Assembly (NCBI GenBank): GCA_023423275.1
Contig: JAFAFW010000058.1
Coordinates: 124,001-188,000 of the forward strand
Length of the DNA stretch: 64,000 nt
Direction of reading: 5' to 3'
Origin: Pseudomonadota bacterium
GTDB lineage: Bacteria > Pseudomonadota > Alphaproteobacteria > Rhizobiales > Hyphomicrobiaceae
The translations under genes and the position numbers were made by a program. The notes beneath the pieces were generated by a model. The model was given only the letters and a program-made list of their open reading frames with translations. It searched no databases and was not told the DNA's origin. Positions 25,260 through 34,045 of the stretch are shown in pieces (within the stretch, counting starts at the first letter, position 1; each line of letters begins with the position of its first letter).

Positions 25260-26087
25260 CTACACAACGCGACTGATTTTTACGAAACGATCGGTGATCA
25301 GCATGGCCCCGCCGATCAACAGGATCTGCACGACCGAGACGGCAGCGATTGTCGGATCGATCTTCCATTCGAGATATTGGAGAATGGCGATCGGCAGGGT
25401 CGTTCGCCCGGGCCCGACCAGGAACAGGCTCATTTCCAGATTTCCGAATGACGAAACGAACCCGAACATCGCGGCGGCAACCACGCCCGGCAGGATCGAG
25501 GGCAGCGTGATGCGCCGGAACGTCGTCCAGCGGTCCGCTCCGAGATTCTGGGCCGCCTCCTCCAGCGTGCGATCGAAACCAGCGAGGCTGGCCGTCACAA
25601 GGCGAACCGTCCAAGGGATCACCACCAGCACGTGGCCTGCGATCAGTCCCGCGAACGAGCCGAGGATCGGCCAGCCTGTCGCGATCTCGGTCTCCACATG
25701 GAACACATAAAGGGCCATGCCGAGCACGATGCCAGGGACCATCAACGGCAAGAGAAGCAGGCTGTTCAGAGCCTCGCGGCCCGTGAATTTGAAACGCGAC
25801 AGGCAGAGAGCGGCCGGAACGCCCACCATCAGACCGATCACGGTGGCGATGACGCCAAGTTCCAGGCTGAGCAGGAAGCCACTGACGAACCGGTCGTTGC
25901 TGGCAATGGCCTTGTACCAGCGGAGCGAATAACCTTCAGGCGGAAACGACGGGATTTCCTGCCAGAAGAACGAGAGCCAGGTCACGAAAATCAATGGTGT
26001 GAGGATATAGAGCATGGTGAAAGCTGCCGCACCGCGCAGCATCCACCATCCCATACGCCGTGCACCGAACGTTGCCGGAGCCGCCAT
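25260..26087 (-). CDS. Polyamine-type ABC transporter permease (PotC-like)
   Basis: A 275-residue membrane protein with six predicted helices and an EAA loop (EEAAQNLGADRWTTFRRITLP). It starts 18 bp after the amidohydrolase stop, indicating one transcript with it. It complements the PotB-like permease to build the membrane channel. Confidence 0.9.
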   Translation of the reverse strand: MAAPATFGARRMGWWMLRGAAAFTMLYILTPLIFVTWLSFFWQEIPSFPPEGYSLRWYKAIASNDRFVSGFLLSLELGVIATVIGLMVGVPAALCLSRFKFTGREALNSLLLLPLMVPGIVLGMALYVFHVETEIATGWPILGSFAGLIAGHVLVVIPWTVRLVTASLAGFDRTLEEAAQNLGADRWTTFRRITLPSILPGVVAAAMFGFVSSFGNLEMSLFLVGPGRTTLPIAILQYLEWKIDPTIAAVSVVQILLIGGAMLITDRFVKISRVV

Positions 26088-26105
26088 TCCTCGTGCCTCG
26101 CTACT

Positions 26106-27371
26106 CTATACGTTCTGCCCCAACCTGTTTTTATGGAACACTCCGCCTTTCATGATCGCGCTGAGATGCTGCCCCTGCCCCTCCAGGAGTTGGATGTTTT
26201 TCAAAGGATCGCCGTCCACCACGATCAGGTCCGCCCAGGCGCCGGGCTCGATGACGCCGAGCTTTCCCGGACGCCGCACAACCTCCGCCCCGATCAGCGT
26301 TGCGGAGCGGATCACATCAATAGCGGGAACAACCGTGGTCCGGATCGAGAATTCCCGGCTTTGATCATTGGCGAGGGCGCCGAGCAAATCAGAGCCGTAG
26401 GCGACCTTCACGCCGTTGCGTTTGCAGATTTCCAGCGAGCGATATCCGCCCTCCAGCACGGCCTCGTTTTTCTCCAGCATTTCCGGAAGCATGCCGAATT
26501 GCGCCGCGCGCTCCTTGATCGCCACGTAGGCGACGATGTTGGCAACGACATAAGCACCTTTCGACGCCATCAGCTGCGCACTTTCATCGTCGATCAAATT
26601 GCCATGCTCGATGGTCCGCACGCCATTTCCGACCGCACGTTGAATAGCTTCCGGCGAATAGGCGTGCGCGCACACGTAGCGGCCGAATGCATGCGCCTCC
26701 TCCACCGCAGCCTCGATTTCGCCGATGGAGAACTGCAGCGAATCCAGAGGGTCGAAAGGCGAAGCCACGCCACCGGAAACCATGATCTTGATGTGATCGC
26801 ACCCGAGGCGCATCTGCTCGCGGACCGCGCGGCGCATCTCGTCTTCGCCGTCAACGACCTGACGCAGATGCACCATCGCATTGCAGCAAAAGCAGGACGG
26901 CGGCGCCTGCGTGCGTGCGCGATTGTCGTTATGGCCGCCTGTCGGTCCGAGAGAGCGTCCGGCAATAAAAAGCCGCGGCCCCGGGAAAAAGCCCTGATCG
27001 ATGGCTGCCTTGAAACCCCAGTCGGAACCGCCCGTATCGCGCACCGTCGTGAAGCCGCGATCCAGCATTTCGCGCACTCTGACTGCGGCGCGCGCGGTAC
27101 CCAGCGTGAGCGGGATGTCCTCCAGCCGCCGGATATAGACCTCGCTGTGCATGCAATGCACATGACAATCGATCAGCCCCGGCATCAACGTGCGATTGCC
27201 ACAGTCAACGACGTCAGCATGGGCAGATTTGATCGGCTTATCAGAGACCTCTTTGAATTTGTCGCCTTCGACGAGCACCTCGAAGCCGGGACGAACCTCA
27301 TCGAACCGCGGGTCCAGCAGTCCGAGATTTTTGAACAGAAGCGATTTCTTGTTTTTTTCGCCCGGGTTCAT
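26106..27371 (-). CDS. Amidohydrolase-superfamily metal-dependent hydrolase (paralogue 1)
   Basis: A 421-residue enzyme of the imidazolonepropionase/prolidase-like amidohydrolase branch. The metal-binding HxH is His70/His72 (DCHVHCMHSE); later ligands are likely in CAHAY, IEHGN and YGSDLLG (Asp). An N-terminal and C-terminal small beta domain (LLFKNLGLLDP, GAWADLIVVDGDPLKNI) is typical. Members hydrolyse cyclic amides, Xaa-Pro or acylated amino acids, and carbamates. It is the first gene of the polyamine-type ABC operon, suggesting it processes the imported compound. It is closely similar to the gene at 29582 (shared EVSDKPIK, RRLED-PLTL and GRYVCAHAY stretches). Confidence 0.88.
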   Translation of the reverse strand: MNPGEKNKKSLLFKNLGLLDPRFDEVRPGFEVLVEGDKFKEVSDKPIKSAHADVVDCGNRTLMPGLIDCHVHCMHSEVYIRRLEDIPLTLGTARAAVRVREMLDRGFTTVRDTGGSDWGFKAAIDQGFFPGPRLFIAGRSLGPTGGHNDNRARTQAPPSCFCCNAMVHLRQVVDGEDEMRRAVREQMRLGCDHIKIMVSGGVASPFDPLDSLQFSIGEIEAAVEEAHAFGRYVCAHAYSPEAIQRAVGNGVRTIEHGNLIDDESAQLMASKGAYVVANIVAYVAIKERAAQFGMLPEMLEKNEAVLEGGYRSLEICKRNGVKVAYGSDLLGALANDQSREFSIRTTVVPAIDVIRSATLIGAEVVRRPGKLGVIEPGAWADLIVVDGDPLKNIQLLEGQGQHLSAIMKGGVFHKNRLGQNV

Positions 27372-27413
27372 TCACGCCCCTCGAAGCTTTTACGCGAGTG
27401 GGCAAACCTCACC

Positions 27414-27453
27414 CGCGACACAAATCTTACTCAGCATAAAAAGTTTTGTCGCG
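27414..27453. promoter_or_regulatory. Inverted repeat in the divergent amidohydrolase/alpha-beta hydrolase promoter region
   Basis: CGCGACA at 27414-27420 is matched by TGTCGCG at 27447-27453 across a 26-bp AT-rich spacer, within the 118-bp interval between the divergent starts at 27371 and 27490. The position suits a regulator binding site controlling both directions; this is inference. Confidence 0.35.
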
Positions 27454-27489
27454 AACGCCGACACGAGGCAAGATTAAATTTGGTTCACT

Positions 27490-29556
27490 GTGGTGACAGA
27501 AGCGACAGCACATTCGATTGAGCGGCGGGATCAGATGCAAACAAGGCTTGAACTCTGCAATATCGAGCGCCGGCCATTTGCCGATGGTAATTCGTTTGAA
27601 ACAGCAGGCCCCTACGAACGGATTAAGGGGCGCGCCTCTTTCGCCGTCGATCCTGCAATTGAACTCTCGCAACGCATTGTCGATCTCGATAATGCGTCAA
27701 AAGACGGGAATGGGCGCGTCCAGTTTACCGCGGATTTCCAAATCCTTAGGCCGCAACGCGCAGACACTGCAAACAGACGGCTATTCTTTGAATGGGTCAA
27801 TCGCGGCAACAAACGTCTCCTGCAGTTTTTCAATGATGCGCCAGCCTCCAACGACCCGCTTTCCGTAGCCCATGCCGGTAACGGTTTTCTCATGCGGCGC
27901 GGCTATACAATCGTCTGGCTTGCCTGGCAGGGCGACTTGCATCCCGGCGACAATCGCCTCATCCTGGACGTTCCGCCTGCGTCGTATAGCGGCAGGCCGA
28001 TCACCGGCAAGGTGCGTGTCGAGTACATCGCCGACCAGCCGGGAATAACCACATTTCCGCTCAGCGGATGGGCGTCGACCCGCAGCTATCCGACAGTCTC
28101 GCTTGATACGGCATCCGCGTCCCTGACACGCCGCCGCTATCCCCATGCGCCGGTAGAAACAATTCCACCCTCGCAGTGGATGTTCGCCCGTGTGGAAGGG
28201 GGCAGCGGCCTCGATAACCAGGGTGCGGAGCGGGCCATTATTCCGTCAGATAGCCATATCCATATTCCCACCGGATTCGAGACCGGCTGGATCTACGAAT
28301 TGGTGTATGAAGCGAAGGATCCCATCGTCCTCGGCCTCGGCCACCTCGGCGTCCGTGAATTCGTGAGCTTCCTCCGCCATCAGTCGACAGATGATAAGGG
28401 GACGCCCAATCCGTTAGCAGACATCCGGATCGAGAAGGCCTACGGTTGGGGCCGCTCGCAGACGGGACGCTGTATCCGGGACTTCGTACACGCCGGCTTC
28501 AATGCGGATTCGGAGGGGCGCCGCGTGTTCGACGGCGTGCTGCCGCACGTCTCGGGAGCCGGCTTGATGTGGATGAACCATCGGTTCGCCCGGGTGGTGT
28601 CACCGGCCGGTCAGCAATACGAGGATCATTTCAACGCCGCCGACCGCTTTCCATTTTCCTACGCCCCGTCCACGGACCATCTCACCGGCAAAACCGATGC
28701 CATCCTGAAACGCCCCGAAACCGATCCGCTGGTGCTGCATACGCAAACCGCGACCGAATACTGGCAGCGGCGCGGATCGCTGGTGCACACCGACACCCGC
28801 GGCAACGATCTCGCGCAGCCGGATACGGTGCGCGTCTACATGTGGGCGAGTTCGCAGCATTTCGCGGACCCGCAACCCAAGGCGCCGGCGCGGGGGATCT
28901 GCCAGCAGCCCATCAACATCGTGTGGACCTCGATGCTGTTCCGCGCCATGCTGGATGCCATGGACGCCTGGGCCACGGAGGGCACGCCGCCGCCCGAGAG
29001 CCGCATCCCGACGCGGGCGGACGGAACCTTGATCGATGCCACAGCTTGGCACGAGACGTTCCCGCGAATTCCGGGCGTGGACCTGCCGACCGGCCCCAAC
29101 ACGCTACCCCGCCTCGACTTCGGCCCCGGGTTTGCCGACGGCCTTCTGGATGAGCCGCCGCGCGTCGCCTCTCAAGAGGGGTACACGGTCCTGGTGCCTG
29201 CCGTCGACGCCGACGGCAACGATATCGCCGGTGTGAGGGCACCGATGGTTGCCGCACCGCTTGCAACCTACACAGGATGGAACCTGCGGGCGCGCAACTT
29301 CGGACATGGCGCAATGCATGAGTTCACCGGCAGCACGATCCCATTTCCCGATTCCGCCGAGGAACGGCAGGTGACCCACGATCCCCGGCAGTCCATATCC
29401 GAGCGCTATGCGGATCGGGACGCCTACGTCGCCGCCATCCGGGCAGCCGCCGAGCGGCTCGTGGCGGATCGGCTGATGATCGCGGAAGACGTCGATCGCG
29501 CCGCAGCGGCGGCGGCCAACTGGGGAGCACCGCGTCACGACGTGCGGTTGAAATAG
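27490..29556 (+). CDS. Large alpha/beta hydrolase-domain protein (Abhydrolase_10-like)
   Basis: A 688-residue protein resembling the poorly characterised bacterial alpha/beta hydrolase domain family (PF20091-like). The N-terminal half is beta-rich (PFADGNSFETAGPYERIKGRA, VDLDNASKDGNGRVQF). A nucleophile-elbow-like motif YGWGRSQTGR lies at about 317-326 and probably carries the catalytic serine (Ser322). No signal peptide is obvious, so it is probably cytoplasmic. It starts with GTG 27490; an ATG at 27535 behind GGGA is an equally good start. Family members are usually annotated only as hypothetical hydrolases. It sits between two paralogous amidohydrolases, suggesting ester or lactone cleavage in the same pathway. 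Confidence 0.8.
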   Translation: MVTEATAHSIERRDQMQTRLELCNIERRPFADGNSFETAGPYERIKGRASFAVDPAIELSQRIVDLDNASKDGNGRVQFTADFQILRPQRADTANRRLFFEWVNRGNKRLLQFFNDAPASNDPLSVAHAGNGFLMRRGYTIVWLAWQGDLHPGDNRLILDVPPASYSGRPITGKVRVEYIADQPGITTFPLSGWASTRSYPTVSLDTASASLTRRRYPHAPVETIPPSQWMFARVEGGSGLDNQGAERAIIPSDSHIHIPTGFETGWIYELVYEAKDPIVLGLGHLGVREFVSFLRHQSTDDKGTPNPLADIRIEKAYGWGRSQTGRCIRDFVHAGFNADSEGRRVFDGVLPHVSGAGLMWMNHRFARVVSPAGQQYEDHFNAADRFPFSYAPSTDHLTGKTDAILKRPETDPLVLHTQTATEYWQRRGSLVHTDTRGNDLAQPDTVRVYMWASSQHFADPQPKAPARGICQQPINIVWTSMLFRAMLDAMDAWATEGTPPPESRIPTRADGTLIDATAWHETFPRIPGVDLPTGPNTLPRLDFGPGFADGLLDEPPRVASQEGYTVLVPAVDADGNDIAGVRAPMVAAPLATYTGWNLRARNFGHGAMHEFTGSTIPFPDSAEERQVTHDPRQSISERYADRDAYVAAIRAAAERLVADRLMIAEDVDRAAAAAANWGAPRHDVRLK

Positions 29557-29581
29557 CGGCCAGCCCCCTGGCCGCGATCCG

Positions 29582-30817
29582 TCAATGAAGCTGGTTCTTG
29601 TGGAACCGGCCGGCTTTCATGATCACCGGCATGTGCTTACCCTGCCCCTCCAGCACGGACAGATCCTTCAGCGGATTGCCCGCGACCACCAGCAAGTCCG
29701 CAAAGGCACCAGCCTTGAGACATCCGAGCTTGCCCTCGTGGCGCAACACGCGTGCAGCGATGGATGTCGCCGAACGGATCACCTCGACCGGCTTGACGAC
29801 GTTGCTGCGCAGCGAGAACTCGCGGCTCTGGTCGACCTGAAGCTGGCCCAGCAGATCACTGCCGTAGGCGACCGGTACTCCGGCCCGCTTGCAGATCTCC
29901 AGGGATCGCAGCGCGCCATCGATCACCAGGTCATTCTTTTCCAGCATCTCGCCCGTCATGCCGAACTCGGCGGCGCGCTCCTTCATCGCGTAATAAGCAA
30001 CGAGATTAGCGATCAGGAACATGCCTTTATCCGCCATCAGCTTGGCTGACGGCTCATCGATCAGATTGCCGTGTTCGATCGTCCTGACGCCTGCGTTGGC
30101 TGCCCGCGTAATAGCTTCCGGCGTGTAAGCATGTGCACAGACATAACGCCCGAACGCGTGTGCCTCTTCGACGGCCGCAGCAACCTCGTCAGGAGAAAAC
30201 TGCAAGCTGTCGAGAGGATCATACGGCGACGCCACGCCGCCCGACATCATGAGCTTGATCTGGTCGCAGCCCTGCCGCATTTCCTCGCGCACCGCGCGCC
30301 GAACGCCGGAAACGCCGTCCGCAATTCCCATCGTGAAGACCAGTGCGTTGCAGCAATGGCAGCGCGTGCCGGGATCAGTGCGCCGGCGCCCGTCGCTATG
30401 ACCGCCTGTCGGACCAATCGCCTTGCCCGCGATGAACAAACGCGGCCCGGCGAGAAACCGTTGATCCACCGCGCTCTTGATGCCCCAGTCGGCGCCACCG
30501 GTATCGCGGACGCTTGTAAAACCGCGGTCGATCATCCCGCGCATGAGCTGCGCCGCACGGGCGGTCATCAAGGTGAGCGGCATGTCCTCAAGGCGGCGCA
30601 GATAAACCTCACTCAGGAAGACATGCACGTGGCAATCGATCAGCCCCGGCATCAGTGTCTGGCCGCCACAGTCAATGACACCCGCATCGGCGGTTTTGAT
30701 TGGTTTATCCGATACTTCGCGAATTTTGTCGCCCTCGACGAGCAACTCATGTCCGCCGATCAGCTCGTCCTTATCAGGATCGAGCATCGAGAAGTTCTTG
30801 AAGTGCAGAAGCGTCAT
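29582..30817 (-). CDS. Amidohydrolase-superfamily metal-dependent hydrolase (paralogue 2)
   Basis: A 411-residue paralogue of the enzyme at 26106, with the same fold and motifs: HxH at His63/His65 (DCHVHVFLSE), CAHAYTPEAI, IEHGN and YGSDLLG with the late aspartate. The N-terminus is slightly shorter. The conserved cysteine pair CHCCNAL matches CFCCNAM in paralogue 1 and may be structural or metal-linked. It is convergent with the alpha/beta hydrolase gene (25 bp between stops), so the trio is arranged as a symmetrical sandwich. Substrate unknown; a duplicated enzyme may accept a different stereoisomer or chain length. Confidence 0.88.
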   Translation of the reverse strand: MTLLHFKNFSMLDPDKDELIGGHELLVEGDKIREVSDKPIKTADAGVIDCGGQTLMPGLIDCHVHVFLSEVYLRRLEDMPLTLMTARAAQLMRGMIDRGFTSVRDTGGADWGIKSAVDQRFLAGPRLFIAGKAIGPTGGHSDGRRRTDPGTRCHCCNALVFTMGIADGVSGVRRAVREEMRQGCDQIKLMMSGGVASPYDPLDSLQFSPDEVAAAVEEAHAFGRYVCAHAYTPEAITRAANAGVRTIEHGNLIDEPSAKLMADKGMFLIANLVAYYAMKERAAEFGMTGEMLEKNDLVIDGALRSLEICKRAGVPVAYGSDLLGQLQVDQSREFSLRSNVVKPVEVIRSATSIAARVLRHEGKLGCLKAGAFADLLVVAGNPLKDLSVLEGQGKHMPVIMKAGRFHKNQLH

Positions 30818-30901
30818 GGCCGGTGCCCACCTTGCTTTGCTGCGCCTCAGACAAGGCTCGCTCGGGAACGCTCCAGCGTCAATGCCTTATGCGATGACGC
30901 C

Positions 30902-31843
30902 TCAATCTTTCACGCCTTCGCCGTTCGCATTCGTGCCCGTTGCAGCGCCTGCCGACGTTCCGGCCACTGACAACCATGCGCCAAGGACGATGCAGGCAGC
31001 CGCGAGCGTGATCCACGTACCAAGCGGCTCGCCGAGCACGAAGTGGCTCAGGACCATGCCGAACAATGGCGAAAGCAGCAAAACCTGCGAGGCGGCGGTC
31101 GCCGTCGTTCTGGTCAATGCCTGCGACCAGCACCAGTAGCCGATCACCGTTGGCACCAGCGAATTGTAGAGCGTGATCGTAATCATCGGCAGGGAGGCGC
31201 GGATCTCTCGTCCGTACTCGAACAGCACGGCACACGGCACCATGACCACAGCCGTGACAGCCAATTGCCAAAAGGTTTGCTGCCAGAATGTGCTTTGCCA
31301 GCGCCGCCGGCGATAGAGCACTGCGCCGAGCGCCCATCCGTTGACCGCGATCAAGGAGATAAGAATGCCGGGGATGGACTCGGCGGTCCAGGCTACGGCA
31401 AACGGGTTGGTCAGCAAAACGAGGCCGATCAGGCCCAAAACAGCACCCGCCACCGTTACGATGGTCGCCCGCTCGCCCAGAATGAGAGCGCTCAGCGGAA
31501 GCGTCCAGATCGGCATGGAGTAGGCGATCAGCACGACACGGCTCGCCTCGATCCATTGCAGGGCCAGCGCCGTTCCGGTCGTGATCACCGCGGCCTGGAG
31601 AAATCCGACGATGCCGAGACCTACCCGCTCATCCGGCCGCGGCAGCAGTTGTGATGCCCGGCCAAGTACTGCAAACGCCGTCGCCATGAAGATCACGGCA
31701 AGGCTATAACGCAGCATATTGAACGTCCACGGACCGATGTCGCGAACGGCAATTTTCACCCACGTGTAATTGCCACCCCAGATCGCCACCAGGGCGAAGA
31801 GGAAGATGAGCGCCGTGGCGCGGGACGATCGCTCCAATTCCAT
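30902..31843 (-). CDS. DMT-superfamily (EamA) transporter
   Basis: A 313-residue membrane protein with ten predicted helices in two EamA repeats (AIWGGNYTWVKIAV start; second repeat about PGILISLIAVNGWALG). GAGGGG directly before ATG 31843 decides the start. EamA proteins export amino acids and metabolites. It is upstream of paralogue 2 on the same strand (84 bp) and divergent from the hydantoinase genes. It may export a product of the adjacent catabolic genes. Confidence 0.88.
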   Translation of the reverse strand: MELERSSRATALIFLFALVAIWGGNYTWVKIAVRDIGPWTFNMLRYSLAVIFMATAFAVLGRASQLLPRPDERVGLGIVGFLQAAVITTGTALALQWIEASRVVLIAYSMPIWTLPLSALILGERATIVTVAGAVLGLIGLVLLTNPFAVAWTAESIPGILISLIAVNGWALGAVLYRRRRWQSTFWQQTFWQLAVTAVVMVPCAVLFEYGREIRASLPMITITLYNSLVPTVIGYWCWSQALTRTTATAASQVLLLSPLFGMVLSHFVLGEPLGTWITLAAACIVLGAWLSVAGTSAGAATGTNANGEGVKD

Positions 31844-32026
31844 CCCCTCATGACTTCGCGACCAGGCTGGGTGCCCGTGACCCGCTCTGGTTCCCCGTCG
31901 GCAAATGACAACGATCCGTGCTTCTGCCTCTTTTGTCAGCAATGCGACAGGCTTGAAACCGTTTTCAGGCGGTTGCATCATGGCAGCTCAAGCGGTTCTG
32001 GTCGATCACGGGGTGCAATCAATCAT

Positions 32027-34042
32027 ATGAGGGTCGGGGTTGAGGTTGGGGGAACATTCACAGATCTGGTGGCAATCGGACCAGACGGGATCACGGTCAC
32101 GAAAGTACCAAGCGTCCCAAGGCGACCGGATGAAGGCGCCTTCAACGCTCTGTTGGAAAGCGGCATCTCCTTCAAGTCCATCGAGGATCTGGCGCACGGC
32201 TCGACGGTCGCCACAAACGCGGTCCTGGAGCGCAAGGGCTCGCCGACGGCGTTCGTGACCACGGCCGGTTTCCGCGACATTCTCGCCCTGCAGCGGCACG
32301 GTCGCTCCCGCATCTACGATCTGGAGTATCAGAAGCCGAAACCCGTCGTCGATCGCGTCGGCAGCTTCGAAGTGACCGAGCGCATCCTCGCTGACGGCAG
32401 TGTAGAGACGCCGCTCGATCTCGCCGCTGTCGAAGACACGCTGCTCCCCGAATTGAAAACGGGCGGGTACGAAGCTGTCGCGATTTGCCTGCTCAACGGC
32501 TACGTGAATCCAGCGCATGAAATCGCACTGCGCGATCTCATCCAGGCCAGGCTCCCCGACCTGCACATCACCATCTCCTCCGAGATCACGCGCGAGTTTC
32601 GCGAATATGAGCGCGCCTCGACCACCACGCTCTCGGCCTATGTCCAGCCCGTGATGGACGGCTATATCGCCCGATTTTCCAAGAGGTTAGCCGACAACGG
32701 GTTTAAAGGGCGCTTTTCCGTCATGCAATCGAACGGTGGACGCCTGCCCGCCAACGCGATGCATGCCAACGCCGTCAACGTTCTGCTGTCAGGCCCTGCG
32801 GCTGGCGTCATGGGGGCGACCCGGCAGGCCGCCCGGTCCGGTTATAAAAACCTGATCACCCTGGACATCGGCGGCACTTCGTCGGATGTGTGCGTGGTGA
32901 CGGATGGTCGGCCACAGTTGACCACCGAGTTCATGATCGATGACCTCCCGGTCCGCGTGCCGGTGCTCGACATCAATACGATCGGCGCCGGTGGCGGTTC
33001 GATCGTGTGGGTCGACGAAGGCGGCATGCTGCGGGTCGGACCGCAATCGGCGGGTGCTGATCCCGGACCAGCCTGCTATGGCCGCGGTGGCCAATTCCCG
33101 ACGCTGACCGACGCCCACGTGATCCGCCAGACCATGCGGCCCGAAGCCTTCCTCGGCGGCCGTATGTCCATTGATGCGGAGGCAGCGCGCCGGGCATTCG
33201 AGCCGATTGCGAAACACTTCGGCATGAGCCTGGAGGAAGCAGCCGACAGTGCAGTTCAGCTTGCCAACGCGAATATCGTGCGGGCCATCCAGCTCATCTC
33301 GACGGAACGTGGGCATGATCCGCGCGACTACGTTCTGGTGCCCTACGGAGGGGCCGGTCCACTGCATGCCGCCCACATCGCCGCCGACCTCGCCATCGAT
33401 ACGATCGTCGTGCCGCCGGCAGCCGGCGTCATTTCAGCGTATGGCCTGATCGCATCCGACTTCCTGCAGTTCGAAAGCCTCACCCGCCGTCGCCCGGTTG
33501 ACGGTACCGCCGATGACTTCCTGCGCGAGGTCTTTGCGGAAATGAAGGAGCGCGCCAACGCGCGCGTCAAGCAACTGAAATTGAAAGATAAGCTAGTTCT
33601 CGATTTTGTTGCCGACATGCGTTTTGTCGGACAGGCGTTCGAGGTGCCGGTCGAATTCACCGAGAAAGAACTCGCCAAGATCACCACCAAGCGTATCGCG
33701 CAACGCTTCGGCGAAGAGCATCACAAGGTCTATTTCTTCGGCGGCGACTCCGACAAGCCGGTGGAATTCGTTTCATTCCGGCTCGGTTTCCGGGTGCCGT
33801 TGAAGGACCTTCCGCTGCTGTCGGAAGAGAAATCGGCAGCCCGCGAGACAAAATCGATCTCGATGTTCGACGAGCGGCGCTGGCAGGACGGCAAGCTCAT
33901 GAGCCGCGCCAGCCTGAAGCCGGGAAAGAGCACGCCGGGTCCGGCTTTGCTCGAAGATCCCACCTCCACACTCATCCTGCCGAGCGGCTGGTCAGCCATG
34001 CGCGATGAAAACGACAATACGATTCTGAAGCGGAAGAGCTGA
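32027..34042 (+). CDS. hyuA: Hydantoinase/oxoprolinase family protein, subunit A
   Basis: A 671-residue ATP-dependent subunit of the hydantoinase/5-oxoprolinase/acetone-carboxylase superfamily. It begins at ATG 32027 with the phosphate-binding motif GVEVGGTFTDLVAIG; further actin-like fold motifs are ITLDIGGTSSDVCV, NTIGAGGGSI and PYGGAGPLHA. With HyuB it opens cyclic amides (hydantoin, N-methylhydantoin, oxoproline) with ATP hydrolysis. hyuB follows after 3 bp. The downstream nitrilase-type amidase could hydrolyse an N-carbamoyl product. Confidence 0.9.
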   Translation: MRVGVEVGGTFTDLVAIGPDGITVTKVPSVPRRPDEGAFNALLESGISFKSIEDLAHGSTVATNAVLERKGSPTAFVTTAGFRDILALQRHGRSRIYDLEYQKPKPVVDRVGSFEVTERILADGSVETPLDLAAVEDTLLPELKTGGYEAVAICLLNGYVNPAHEIALRDLIQARLPDLHITISSEITREFREYERASTTTLSAYVQPVMDGYIARFSKRLADNGFKGRFSVMQSNGGRLPANAMHANAVNVLLSGPAAGVMGATRQAARSGYKNLITLDIGGTSSDVCVVTDGRPQLTTEFMIDDLPVRVPVLDINTIGAGGGSIVWVDEGGMLRVGPQSAGADPGPACYGRGGQFPTLTDAHVIRQTMRPEAFLGGRMSIDAEAARRAFEPIAKHFGMSLEEAADSAVQLANANIVRAIQLISTERGHDPRDYVLVPYGGAGPLHAAHIAADLAIDTIVVPPAAGVISAYGLIASDFLQFESLTRRRPVDGTADDFLREVFAEMKERANARVKQLKLKDKLVLDFVADMRFVGQAFEVPVEFTEKELAKITTKRIAQRFGEEHHKVYFFGGDSDKPVEFVSFRLGFRVPLKDLPLLSEEKSAARETKSISMFDERRWQDGKLMSRASLKPGKSTPGPALLEDPTSTLILPSGWSAMRDENDNTILKRKS

Positions 34043-34045
34043 GCC

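Noticed and set aside
25632..27521. Long open frame antisense to the PotC-like permease and amidohydrolase (about 629 codons)
   Set aside because: No homology signal, no ribosome site, and the opposite strand has clear, motif-bearing genes.
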